A stretch of DNA of 64,000 bases from Ectobius pallidus. Lineage: Eukaryota > Arthropoda > Insecta > Blattodea > Ectobiidae. Under the pieces are notes generated by a model. That model did not search any database. It saw only the letters and a list, made by a program, of their open reading frames with translations, and was not told the DNA's origin. This document shows positions 33,283-43,880 of this stretch, piece by piece. The DNA lies in NCBI GenBank assembly GCA_964059195.1, contig CAXKWD010000004.1:118189938-118253937 (forward strand). The letters run 5' to 3'. Each line of letters begins with the position of its first letter. The stretch's first letter is position 1. Both the position numbers and the translations under genes were made by a program.

Positions 33283-33382
33283 GTTAGAGTTGGAAAAATT
33301 CATTGATGAAGGAATATTGGCTCGGCTTTTTATATCATTTTCAAGAGATAGAAGAAGTGATGAAATGCCAAAATATGTTCAG
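33283..33382 (+). CDS. MTRR: Methionine synthase reductase, S-F-S-R-D exon
   Basis: A 100-bp exon. Its first base completes an Arg codon begun on the previous exon, and it then encodes L-E-L-E-K-F-I, G-I-L-A-R-L-F-I-S-F-S-R-D and ends P-K-Y-V-Q. The S-F-S-R-D motif lines the NADPH 2'-phosphate and nicotinamide site in MTRR, and K-Y-V-Q is its usual lead-in to the next helix. Acceptor is TTCTTTTAG, donor GTGAGT, phase 0 at the end. Confidence 0.93.
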
Positions 33383-33591
33383 GTGAGTATTGTTCTTACA
33401 GTTACTGTTGTCAAGTGGATAATCCTGATTTTGCCGTTATTGAATTTTAAACTGTTGCAGTTATGATAATAGTAATTCTCATTTTGAACTGCTAAGTAGG
33501 TGTATTCATCTGGTGAATAGATATGTTTTTTGTACTGTATAAGTAATACATAATTTATACATTTCTCATTTTTATGATTTTTGCTCTTATA

Positions 33592-34478
33592 CGAGGTCTG
33601 TTAGAAAAGTTTCCGACATATTTTTTTTCGAAAACCTGACGGATTTGAATCAAGCACGCTTGCATGAGCCGACTTTGAACCTTCGTGCGCATGTGTGAAT
33701 TTTTTCCCCGCCTGTCGATAGCAGCTGTTGCTGGCAAGCAGCATTTGAGTGAGGTAGTGTGTAGTGCTCTCGTCATTTTTTCATTGTGACGACTGGAATT
33801 TGGTTTCCGGGTTGTACCCGTACACTAGGACTCGTCACCACTCATTAAGGTGTTCATGAAGTCTGTGGAGTCAAACATGTCATGTGAGACTTCAACACGA
33901 AGTTGCTTTTGCTCCACCATCAGCAGTATCGGCATTGAATTTCACCGCCACTCTCTTCATGGCCAAATCTTTGGTCATAGTTGAATGTGCCAAAAAAGTG
34001 ATGATGCCCACCTCTTCCGCAATTTCTCGGATACTCACACAACAGTCCCGCATCACCACAGCGTTCACTTTGGCAATGACCTGGTCATTTCGGCATGTTG
34101 ATGGCCGACCGGAGCGTGGCTCGCTCACTACAGATGTTCGGTCGTCTTTAAACTGGTTGTACCACTCCTTAATCTGTGTGATGCCCATAGCATCATCACC
34201 GAAAGCCGTCTGAATTTTCCAAATGGTTTCCACCTGGCTGTCGTCCAGTTTCAGACAAATAGCGCTGCTCCAGTCATTCCGTCATTTTCCTTGCAACGAC
34301 GAGAGCACTACACACTACCTCACTCAAATGCTGCTTGCCAGCAACAGACACTATCTACAGGCGGGAAAAAATTCACACATGCGCACGAAGGTTCAAGGTC
34401 GTCTCATGCAAGCGTGCTTAATTCAAATCCATCAGGTATCTGAAAAAAAAAGGTTGGATACTTTTCTAACAGACCTCG
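33592..34478 (-). mobile_element. Internally deleted mariner with ~190-bp TIRs
   Basis: An 887-bp element between TA at 33590-33591 and 34479-34480. Its ends start CGAGGTCTGTTAGAAAAGT, and the inverted identity extends for about 190 bp at roughly 90%, far beyond the ~30 bp usual for mariner. Only the N-terminal part of a transposase is left. Confidence 0.88.
33892..34233 (-). pseudogene. mariner transposase N-terminal domain only
   Basis: 114 codons of the two helix-turn-helix motifs and linker: Q-T-A-F-G-D-D-A-M-G, W-Y-N-Q-F-K-D-D-R-T, G-R-P-S-T, then S-I-R-E-I-A-E-E. The true start probably lies upstream near 34260. The catalytic D-D-D core is deleted. Confidence 0.85.
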
Positions 34479-34480
34479 TA

Positions 34481-35279
34481 TGTCACATTCCGAACATTCT
34501 TTTGATTTTCAATGTAAAATTTCTTGTACTTTTTCATTTACACATCTTCTTGCTTGTTCATTGCTTTCTCCTGTTCCGCATAAGTATTTTGTCCCACTTC
34601 TACATTAAATTGGCAAATTAGCTTAATCTGCCAGATTAAGCTCATACTGCAGTGTCTTACTGTATGCATTATAGAAAATGTTTTCTTACAGACTAGTGCA
34701 CTGTATTGAATTCCAACTATGCCATGTCCTAATGTGCATTCTATGGGTACGGCCAGCAGACACTCCTATAGTAATAAGCACAGGATCCAGAGGGTTGGTT
34801 TTGTGATGCAGTAGATGTGTGAAAATAGTCAAAAGAAAGCAGGAGGATGCATTTCTTTAACTAGAAGTTAACCCTTGTACAGAAAAATATTGTAGTATAT
34901 GATCTGAGAATGAGTTTGTGCGAGCATGGTCACAAGAGATAGTGATTATTTTAAATTTCTTTTTTGCTAAAAAAATAATAGGATGATTTAAATTTGTATT
35001 GAAATTGAAAAATAGTTCAGAAAATGTTGCACTGATTAATCATGTCCTGTGAGATGTGGATATAAATTTTAAAACCTTGGTTATATCATTTTAGCTTACA
35101 AAATATAGTACAGTACTGTAACCATATTTTGTAAAAAAACAAATTCTGTGTTACTTTAACGCTTGGAATTGTGCACATTTTAGTAGGGTAGTTTTGAAAT
35201 CTGGCATGTAAAAGGGGTGAAGTTAAGAATGCTGTAATCAGTGGCTTATTGGAGGTCAGGAAAAGGGATGGACATTAAA
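34481..35279. other. No recognised feature
   Basis: Intron between the mariner and the next dispersed repeat. No motif or repeat structure seen. Confidence 0.45.
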
Positions 35280-35329
35280 AATAATAATTGGATTTCCAGG
35301 GTTAAATTTCGGTTCTCGAAGACGTCAGT

Positions 35330-35860
35330 CACTAAGAGGGTAATTATAAGCCATCCACTCTGAATACACGATCTTTGCAATATGTCCTCTTGTAATGGAA
35401 AATCGTACAAAAACTAAGTTTTGTATTTGGGTTAGGTACCTTCAGGGGATGTGACATGGAGATTGATGATGGCTTTCTCTTACTTTTAAGGGGACTGCAC
35501 ATGAAGAAAATTTCATTTTTCGCGATTTACTCGAAAAGCTCTTACAATTTTGTTTAAATTTTACATATGGAGTACTTATACTAAGAGCTAAAACTTTTAT
35601 TCGAAACATTTTTCAGAAAAAAATTATCTGAAGGGTATTATAAGCCACCCACTCTGAATATGTGCTCTTTGCAATATGGCCTCTTGTTCTGTATCAGAAT
35701 GTGAAATGAGAAAAAATGTATTGGCCATGCTTAAAGAGGAGAAAGTTACGAGAGTACATTAATCAGTTTTTATTTGGGTTATGTATCCTTCGGTGATGTG
35801 ATGTGATAAAGATTTTGTGTTAATTTTTATAACCAATTTACATGAAGAAAATGTCATTGT
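35330..35860. repeat. Two-unit dispersed repeat, copy 1
   Basis: Two tandem units of roughly 310 bp. Each has TAAGCCA(C/T)CCACTCTGAAT, then TTTGCAATATG, TATTTGGGTTA(G/T)GTA, a GATGTGA block and CATGAAGAAAAT. A copy with the same two-unit layout is at 44700-45260. Confidence 0.65.
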
Positions 35861-36112
35861 GTATTTCCACAAATAAGACTATAGTTGATTCATACAAAAA
35901 GGCCTCCAAACTTGGGGGTCGTTTTATAGGACACATACAAATAATTTAGACTGAAATTTATATAAGTTCAAACCATTATAAAATGACATATTCTGATGTC
36001 AAGATCATATTGTCTTGATGTAGCCTATTAAGATATTAGTACCATTTGGTGTACCATTTGCGGGTAAATGTAATCCGCGAAATAATGCAAATTTCGTAAA
36101 TATACTTTTCCT

Positions 36113-36912
36113 AATATAGTAATATAAGAATTGAGTCAATTTTTGTGACACTTACTTTACTTGAGTTCTCTATTTGGAGACTAGTTTCGGGAGATTTTTC
36201 CTCCCATATTCATTCCATTTGACTGCTGCTTGTTGCTGTTGCTGCTTGACTGCCCTCTGGTTTCTTTAAGATGAATTTATTGAACAGTTCATTGGAGGCG
36301 GGGATTTCAAAATTCATGGCTTTGTCTTGATGTTTGAGGATGAAGATTTTTTCCCAATTGATTAATTCCGTATGTCCTCTTGCAGATTTTAACAATTTTG
36401 CTTCTGGTTCAAGGTCATGGTTTTTTATCCAAAAATGGGCTGCAACTGCTGATTTATCTATTTCATGGTTCTTTATGTTCCTGAAGTGCTCTTTTGTCCT
36501 GATTTTTAAATTTCTTTTTGTCTTTCCGATGTAAACCTGGTTGCAATCCTTGCACTCTATTTGATATATTCCTGATTTGTTGGAATTAGGTATTCTGTCT
36601 TTTAGTGAGGATTTTAGTAAGTTTCCAATACTATGTTTGTTTTGTGGTGCCAAACATCAAGACAAAGCCATGAATTTTGAAATCCCCGCCTCCAATGAAC
36701 TGTTCAATAAATTCATCTTAAAGAAACCAGAGGGCAGTCAAGCAGCAACAGCAACAAGCAGTAGTCAAAATGGAATGAATATGGGAGGAAAAATCTCCCG
36801 AAACTAGTCTCCAAATAGAGAACTCAAGTGAAGTAAGTGTCACAAAAATTGACTCAATTCTTATATTACTATATTAGAAAAACTTCACTGTTACTAACTT
36901 CCTGTAATAATT
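36113..36912 (-). mobile_element. Penelope-like insertion with inverted 3' end, 14-bp TSD
   Basis: The 14-bp duplication AATATACTTTTCCT is exact at 36099-36112 and 36913-36926. The left part encodes a GIY-YIG endonuclease on the minus strand. From about 36652 the sequence turns round and repeats the 36113-36330 segment as its reverse complement, so the two 3' ends face outwards. Such inverted partial copies are typical of Penelope-like elements. The RT is not present. Confidence 0.85.
36210..36653 (-). pseudogene. Penelope-like GIY-YIG endonuclease, C-terminal part
   Basis: Penelope-like elements encode an RT followed by a GIY-YIG nuclease that nicks the target. Here S-G-I-Y-Q-I-E-C starts the nuclease, C-N-Q-V-Y-I-G-K-T-K-R carries the Y-I-G part, and R-T-K-E-H-F follows with the conserved Arg and His. 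The later E is in N-W-E-K-I. The first ~25 residues are the linker after the RT. The frame is open but begins inside the protein, since the RT has been lost. Confidence 0.85.
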
Positions 36913-36926
36913 AATATACTTTTCCT

Positions 36927-37251
36927 CCAAGTAAGAATCATATAATAGTATATAAATAATAACTAGGCTTCAAAGTACCTACAAATGTAGGTCGCCATTG
37001 GATGTGTGTTCTCAACGGAGAAACCTCCCATGGTCTGCCTTGTCTCCTGAATCAGTTGAGGAATTTGATGTCAGACTGGCATGTTGTCATGGTAGCTCAA
37101 TGGTAGAGCATCGGCGCGTTAAGCCGAAGATCCGTGTTCAAATCCCGGTTATGACATAAAATTTTTCAAACTGATTCTTACTTGGATTAATATCCCAGAC
37201 ATGGATTTAATGTGTATTCCTTTCCCTCCACTTAATTAATACTTTTCCTAT
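36927..37251. mobile_element. tRNA-bearing insertion next to the Penelope copy
   Basis: Bounded by AATTAATATACTTTTCCT on the left and AATTAATACTTTTCCT on the right, an imperfect ~16-18-bp duplication. Internally, CCAAGTAAGAATCA (36927-36939) is inverted at 37172-37185. It holds the tRNA-like sequence at 37086-37156. Confidence 0.6.
37086..37156 (+). tRNA. tRNA-like sequence (GTT anticodon position), probably element-borne
   Basis: Acceptor GTCATGG/TTATGAC pairs over 7 bp with two GU. D arm GCTC/GAGC and anticodon stem TCGGC/GCCGA are perfect. Loop GCGTTAA would give GTT (Asn). T stem CCGTG/CCCGG has one mismatch. The A box TAGCTCAATGG and B box GTTCAAATCC fit the pol III consensus. Position 33 is C instead of T, as in the 26563 unit, so I take it as tRNA-derived. 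Confidence 0.5.
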
Positions 37252-37525
37252 TTTATCTTCAAGCAGTCAAAAGTTAGAGCGTTTTGAAGTCTCAGGGTCA
37301 ATTTCGAGATTCTGCTAGTAAACTGCTCATCATATTATTTCCATTTTGAAGTGCTTGAGCCTTCTGTATCACTTTGTTTATGTAAACATAAATGGTATTT
37401 ATTACCCATATAATTAATATATTATATATATATATATAATGTATGTAGGCCTATATATGTTTGAAATGTGAACTTTTATTTATGTTACTTATTGTTTAGC
37501 TAATCGACATAGTTTACGTAGTTAG

Positions 37526-39203
37526 TGTACGACGGTTTTATCTAAGCTTACTCAGCGGTTGGCTGATCACCCACCTTTTGCTGTACGTGATTCTTTGATG
37601 TCCCTTTCAACCAGAGTAATAGGAACCAACAACATCAACTGTTACCAAGCAGTGGAAATTGGAACTCGTACAATGGAAAGTTTTGTTGGCATGAACTTTG
37701 CAGAAATGAAGCAGTGTGGGAAGAACACAGTAGTCCCATTGACTGCTATGAGCAACACTGTCAAACTGGAAAACGGAGTGGTGGTGGTCGAGCCTTTAAT
37801 GATTTTCCAGAGGACCATAATTACCATGAAAACTAAAGAGGATGTAGAGGAGCTGTTGAAGTGTGAGCTAGCCCCATACCCCATGATTCTTTTCGACGAA
37901 GGGATCAGGAGCAAAACAAAAAATTCAGCTCTCTGAGGTGCCTTTCCTTTGTGCAATGAAATGGTCAACCTGAAAAACAGTTTCATGGTAATCAATGCCG
38001 GCTTCCTCCTTCATAGAGTAAAGTTCGCCTCCATCTGCGATCAATATGTGGTTCAAGGCTACAACTCTGATGTGGTTTTTGACGGTTACAAAGTCATGAA
38101 TTCCACGAAAAGAGCCGAACAACATCGGAGGGCATCAAGTAAAACATCAGTGGATATAGACTTTGATGAGAACATGGTGGCTACTGTTCAGCAGGAAAAC
38201 TTCCTTTCCAACGAAAGGAACAAAACCAAGCTGATTAGTATGTTAGCTCAGGCCTTGGGTGCAAAAGGTATACAGTTCACCATAGTCAAAGGAGACGCTG
38301 ACTGCAGCATTGTCAGGTGTGGGCTAGAAAATACCTCTCATTCAACTGACCTGCTCATCTCGCTCATGTCACTCACACCACGAGACATGAATGTGTTTTT
38401 CATGAAGCCTGGACAAGGCAACACAGAAGACAGGTTGTACTCTTCCCAACAACTTCAGGTCTTGCCATTCAGCCAGTACATTCTCTTTATCCATTGCTTC
38501 ACTGGATATGATACCACTTCTACGATATATGGAAAAAGTAAACTAGCCTTAGTTAAATATTTCCAGCGGTGTCCTGATGAAACCAAAAACATCGCTGAAG
38601 TGTTTTACGACTCCACATCCACGCCAGAAGATATTGGTGAAGCTGGGGAGCAAATGTTCCTGCTCATGTATCAGGCCCCACCCCACGAGCATGACCTCAA
38701 TCATCACAGGTACATTTCATTTTGTATTGCATGTACTAACTTTGTTGAAGCATGCTGTTTGTTAAATAAATATTCTATTCTATTCTGTTTTGTTATGTGC
38801 TTCCTCAAATCGTCAGCCAAGATGAAAGCAACTTTTCTTCATTGCCTCTTACAAAAGATGCTGCTCTACATCACTCATGCAGAGTGTTTCTACAGGTCCA
38901 ACAGTGGTTTGGAAATGAATCTCTCGAACCTGAACAATGGGGTTGGACAAGAGAAGAAGGGGGATATGTGACTGCTATTAAGACCAAGGCCTCTATTGCA
39001 CCTGGCAGCATGCTCAAATCCATATTTTGTCATTGTGCCACATGTATGCGATGTGGATGCCGGAAAGCCGGTTGATGTCAGAAAGCCGGCATCCACTGCT
39101 ATCCTGTCTGTGGCAATTGCCACGGCGCTTGCACTAACAGTGCTCCCGTTCAGGAGGAGTTGGAAGAGTTGTACGGTGAGGAGTATGAGTATGAACAACT
39201 TTA
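37526..39203 (+). pseudogene. Multicopy arthropod protein with PIN/FEN-like and Cys-rich parts
   Basis: The frame runs from about 37526 to the TAA at 39201-39203. N-terminal region (to 37933) has S-L-M-S-L-S-T-R-V-I-G and L-A-P-Y-P-M-I-L-F-D-E. Then, after an in-frame TGA at 37934-37936, the middle (37949-38700) has F-L-L-H-R-V, V-V-F-D-G-Y, K-G-D-A-D-C-S-I-V and H-C-F-T-G-Y-D-T-T-S. The F-D-G and D-A-D blocks are placed like the acidic motifs of PIN/FEN-type nucleases; this is inference. The C-terminal end (38810-39200) has H-H-S-C-R-V-F-L-Q-V-Q-Q-W, W-G-W-T-R and a cysteine-rich close C-G-C-R-K-A-G. A ~100-bp AT-rich insertion near 38725-38810, or an intron with a GTACAT/GTCAG pair, shifts the frame, and a TGA at 39073-39075 interrupts the Cys cluster. 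Related proteins are common in arthropod genomes as I recall, without assigned function. Confidence 0.6.
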
Positions 39204-39303
39204 AATGTGGGATAGGATGGAAGGGTGAGCAGAAATTAGGTTCTGTAAGCCTCTTTTTTTACTTTTCCATTATTAGCTATTTAATATATATAATGTGTAT
39301 ATA

Positions 39304-39987
39304 CAGTAGAGCCTCGGTAATTCGAGCCCCGGTATCTTGAGGTTCCGTGTAATTCGAGCTGGTCTTAAGAAAATTAAAATTTTTCATAAAACTAGAGTAA
39401 AATCCAGTTTTTATACGGTGTCCGCATGTAAGTATTACGCACTTCCGAATGTGTTACATTTTGAGCTTTCTTTCAATTTTTCCATGTGCAAAAATGCAGA
39501 AATAATCTTGGCTTCAGACTGCTAATGCATTTTTATTACAGATTGTCAGAAACCGTTAGGTTCGATCTTTCATTGTCGGGACCTTGTGTCAATCATACGG
39601 TGCATACAGTGCATACCATCCTTTCAGAAAAAAATACTGTATTGTTACAGTAATCCCTACTCAGCAACAATGGTAATTTCAGCAACAATGGTATTTAAAA
39701 GTTTTTTCCTAGTAGTGCCGCTTTCCCGTTCCACTCCATTAAGAGTCAGACAATAAGGATGCCGATGTAGCAAATTGGAAATGTTTGCCAATATAAATAC
39801 AGGCCTATTAAAGATATGTGTGCCTACTATATTGTTTATTTATTTATTTTTTAAACCATTCTTGTGCTCATTAAACATTTATTTATGATTTACCCATTGA
39901 TTTAGTGATATTTCCCTGTAATCCGAGTTTTTTGTAATTTTGAGGTAGCCTCAGCCCCAGTTAGCTCGAATTATCGGTGTTCTACTG
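39304..39987. mobile_element. pogo/Tigger-like MITE
   Basis: TIRs begin CAGTAGAGCCTCGGTAATTC and, inverted at the right, CAGTAGAACACCGATAATTC, with TA on each side (39302-39303, 39988-39989). The C-A-G-T-A ends and TA target fit the pogo/Tigger group. 684 bp, no transposase. Confidence 0.85.
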
Positions 39988-40219
39988 TATATTATTAGTT
40001 ATATGGGTAATAAATACCATTATGTTTACTAAACTAAACTTCGTGGCACAACATCCCTGAAGGGACAAGGACTACATAAATAATAAATAATGTGATACAG
40101 AGAAAACCTTGAAAACAGAAATAAAATGAGCAGTTTACTAGCGGAATCTTGAAATTGACCTCGAGATTTAAAAACGCTGTAACTTTTGACGAAGTGAAGA
40201 TAAATTAGCAAATGTATAA

Positions 40220-41360
40220 CTTCTTTTCTCACAAGTTTCCTGTAAAATGGAAAACAAAAGAATTGGAAGGGCAAGTTTGACGAAAAACATGAGGCATCAC
40301 AAATCTTTCTGCAAATTTTCCATTTTCACCGGCTCATTCTCGGTCAGTAACACATAGAGATAAATATGAATATACCATTTTGTAGGGAATTTAATAAGCT
40401 TTAATTTTGAAAAATATAACATTTTCTGTATGATGCACTGTTATCGAGATTTGTGCCAATAACTGAAAGAAAGGACCTTTGAGCCTCCCCCACCCTACCC
40501 CCCGTGGCACCTCAAATCGGTGGGAAAATATTAGGCGTTGTTCAGGGGACCTCCCACTACACATTCCTGAAATATTTGGAACTACATTATTTAATGCAGC
40601 AAAACCAACTTTTTTGGTCTAATTTGACTTGGCTAATTAACAATCCCTTGAAAATGAACTTAGAGGATCAACTATCAAAGTTTTAACTTTAACTTTTTGA
40701 TTTTCAAGTTGATTTATTTCTTCAGAACAGAACAGAAAACGAGACAACTTTTCAAATGGCAGTTGAGAAAAATTGGTCTTCAGATCATATTTCTGATTAG
40801 AAATATAGGCCTACCTACGTGAAAGTGCATTTTCAAATGTGAGATATATAAAAAAATGGGTACAGGACCTGCTTCAGTAGTTATGTTATACTGGATGAGA
40901 TTAGGAACTATCTTGCAGACCAGCTAACTTTTCTCTCAAACTATATTACCATAGTATACATATTAATACAGTAATGAAAGTCACTCTGTTTTTCTGCCAG
41001 ATGAACATGTGCACGCTGTGACAAACTTTTGCATGCCTTTACAAGATATAACTTACATGATATAATTCATACCAACTGGTACTAAAACACCTGTCGTAAC
41101 TATGACTATACTAGCAACATTCCAGAGTGACAATCTCCGGACCCTGACCTCAGTCAGAACACGTGCATAACTCAACTATAGGGGGTTTCACAAATACTAA
41201 CTCGCTTTCGTTAACAATGGAACATTTTTTTTTATGCCACCACCATTGTTACCACTTACAGAATTCTTGTAATTACAAAGGCTCATAACATATAAGTACC
41301 ACGACTAGCTACAGTGGAGATGGAAGGATTCTAGGAGTAAATTTCACTTAATCTAGTGTA
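40220..41360. other. No gene; probably non-coding flank of the long-TIR family
   Basis: GC-richer tract at 40480-40560 (CCTCCCCCACCCTACCCCCC) in AT-rich sequence. From memory of similar arthropod sequence I suspect it belongs to a transposon but cannot show ends. Confidence 0.35.
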
Positions 41361-41362
41361 CG

Positions 41363-42354
41363 AGGTGTGATCAAAAAGTTTTTGGAATGCCCTGAGAACG
41401 AATTTGTCACCAAGCTGTCTTTTATTCTTTCGTAGACTGTACATGCAGAAATTTGTTGTGTTTAAAATGAGGGGTCACACCATCTGCTCCGACATTCCAG
41501 TGCAGAGATATAGCCTCTGAAGTGCAGGTGTGTTTTATACCTGCAGCGATTTTCATTCATAACAATATTGCAGGATTATGAGGAACAACGAACGTGCATC
41601 AAATTTTGCTTTAAACTCTGAAAAAGTGCTACAGAAACATATCAAATGCTTAAAACTGCTTATGGGGAGGATGCCATGGGCAAATCTCAAGCATTTCAAT
41701 GGTTTTAAAAATTTAAAAATGGTGTGACGTCAGTTCAAGATGCAGATTGCTCAGGACAACCATCTTCAAGCAAAACTAATGAGAATATCACTTGAGTGAG
41801 GGAAATCGTTTTAAATGATAGGCGTGTTACAATACGGCAAATTTGTGAGGAACTAGGACTTTCATTCAGAAGTGTTCAAAGCATTTTGAAAGATGATTTG
41901 AATATGAGAAGAAATGCTGCGAAGTTTGTGCCTTGCCTCCTTTCCAATGACCAAAAGGAAAAACTTGTGACTGCTTGTACAGATCTTAAAGAACAACTTC
42001 AAAATGATCCTCAGTTTATGGAAAAGATTATTACAGGTGATGAAACATGGATTTATAAATACGATCCTGAAACGAAGAAACAATCTTCACAATGGGAGAG
42101 TCCTGCATTTCCACGTCCAAAAAAAGCCAGACAGGTTCGACCCAATATCAATGATGATTGCTTTTTTCAACATTAAAGGCATTGTTCACAAAGAATTTGT
42201 AACTCAGAATGCAACAGTAAATCAAGTGTTTTACAAACAAGTGCTACAAAGATGGAAAGAGAGTGTGCGACGCAAACGGCCTGAGAAATGGAGGACTGGT
42301 GACTGGTTCCTGCATCATGATAATGCACCCATGCACAGAGCCATTTCTGTCTGA
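41363..42354 (+). mobile_element. mariner element, 3' part replaced
   Basis: Left end TACGAGGTGTGATCAAAAAG at 41361 is mariner-like. Broken N-terminal frames cover 41580-41790 (T-A-Y-G-E-D-A-M-G and S-G-Q-P-S-S). The frames 41796-42176 and 42004-42354 carry I-L-K-D-D-L-N-M-R-R, D1 in T-G-D-E-T-W-I-Y, and D2 in H-H-D-N-A-P-M-H. Just after D2 the sequence changes to another family, so D3 and the right TIR are lost. Confidence 0.8.
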
Positions 42355-42842
42355 CTATACATTGTTGTGCAAGCCTGGGAGAAAATTCCACAATGGTTTT
42401 CATTATGCCAGAGAGAATTATAATAGTCAAATTTTATTTGGAAACAAAATGTATATTAGAGACACAGAGCAGATTCCGCAATCACTTCCATGTTCGAGAA
42501 GCTCCAACACCAAAGACAATTCGCAGATTTCCTCTTGTGGGGCTACACAAAAGACAATGTGTATACACGACACCCGAACACAATCTGCCAGCTCAAGAGG
42601 AGAATCGAAGAATTTATTCATGCAATTCCGGTAGAAATGTGTGCTAGAGTGATACACAATTTTGGGTTTTGTTTGAATCGTTGTACGGGCCTTTGCAGGT
42701 GGACATATTGAGCATGTTGTTTTTTAACTGATGATTCTCCCATCTTTGTTCTCCATGCCTGTATTTTTACAATTGATTTGTGTCATTTATTCTCGAACTT
42801 ATGTGCATTTAAAAACAGGTACATTTTATTGGCGCGCCCTGT
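42355..42842 (+). mobile_element. Internally deleted IS630/Tc1-type element
   Basis: Frame 42393-42647 has F-Y-L-E-T-K then T-Q-S-R-F-R-N-H-F and K-T-I-R-R, the N-terminal helix-turn-helix. Directly after it in another frame comes F-L-L-W-G-Y-T-K-D-N-V-Y and E-M-C-A-R-V, the C-terminal end after the third catalytic position. The core is deleted. Right end ACATTTTATTGGCGCGCCCTG is a typical terminus followed by TA. The left terminus is unclear. Confidence 0.65.
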
Positions 42843-42850
42843 ATAAAGAT

Positions 42851-43880
42851 ACGTAATATTTATTGTAGGCCTACTGGCTTACTCTTGACATGAGTGTTGG
42901 AGTGGTTATGTTGCAGCTTACTTTAATGTAATATTTTTATATTTTATTTTGTTGCAATGATATCTGCGTAAAAAATTAACCATTCATTAATAGTTGGCAA
43001 GAAGACCTACTAATGAAAGATGTAAAATATTTGAGTGAAAATTTCCGTCTATGTTTGGTACATATTAAAAACAGCCAGTTTATGAATTCCTATAAGAACT
43101 CTATAATTAAAACTGCTGTATCAACAATGTTCTGAATTCCAAATGTTCCAAAAATTTGGCAGGAAAACTGAAGCCACCATCACTAGTAAATACAACTAGT
43201 GTGACTAAAATGCCCAGACTTCTCGGTAGGTTAGAAAGGTAATCTTTTAATATAAGGCCTCATTGTCATATTCCTAGAGACTTTTTGCCAAGGAGGGTTC
43301 TATAGATTTTTAAATAGGCAATCAAGCATTGAGTTAAACGGGATTTTTTGTTTTGTTTGTTGGAGTTCATCCTGCAGTAATCGAGGGTAGTAGGTAGACT
43401 ACAATTGAAGTCGTATGTTGCCATAATATATGATAAGCAAAATGCACTATCAGCAATGAAGACAAAATGCACTCTCAACAATGAAGTGCAGGATGAACAG
43501 AGTGACAGACCTATATTCAAAGACTACCCTTTAATATCATTTATAATTTAAATGTTGATTTTAAAGGAAAAAATACTAGACTTGGATACAATTCTTAACA
43601 GTAGTCTATTTAGGTACCCTATTCCTTACCTAACTAAAATATTATACCTGTTATATTATTCCTGCGATTTAAAATTCTAAATTGCAATAAAGAACAACAT
43701 TATGCATTTTTTCTCTCTTAATCTAACCTATTTTGTGATGTGTTAATGTATTTTCCAATGTCATTTGATATGATGAGAATGTTACTCGCCACATGGAGCG
43801 CTAGTTTTGCGCAGCTAACATGTTGTCATAGGACTTTTAACAGACAGTTTCCTTACTGTATTAGTACTTATGCTGTGGCA
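42851..43880. mobile_element. THAP-element copy L, rearranged
   Basis: Related to the element at 50370-52176 but in opposite orientation overall. 42851-42960 mirrors 51790-51895, 42960-43130 mirrors the THAP exon at 50890-51070, and 43740-43877 mirrors 50370-50540 with the terminal CACAGTATAAGTA-like repeat. The part at 43400-43640 instead runs in the same direction as 51070-51290, so one copy has an internal inversion. The outer left end is lost. Confidence 0.65.

Larger units (their letters stand above)
37252..40219 (+). mobile_element. Long-TIR transposon carrying an uncharacterised nuclease-like gene
   Basis: Left arm 37252-37434 is the reverse complement of the right arm, about 39989-40219, allowing for a ~56-bp insertion in the right arm (about 40026-40082) that looks like a SINE tail. 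The arm's outer part may continue left of the nested insertions (about 36095-36112). Between the arms is one + strand gene at 37526-39203. A Tigger-like MITE (39304-39987) sits at the inner edge of the right arm. I know no named superfamily with this layout. Confidence 0.65.

Noticed and set aside
37559..37561. TTG as start of the nuclease-like gene
   Set aside because: Frame is open further upstream to 37526 and no ATG context fits; the 5' end is simply not defined.
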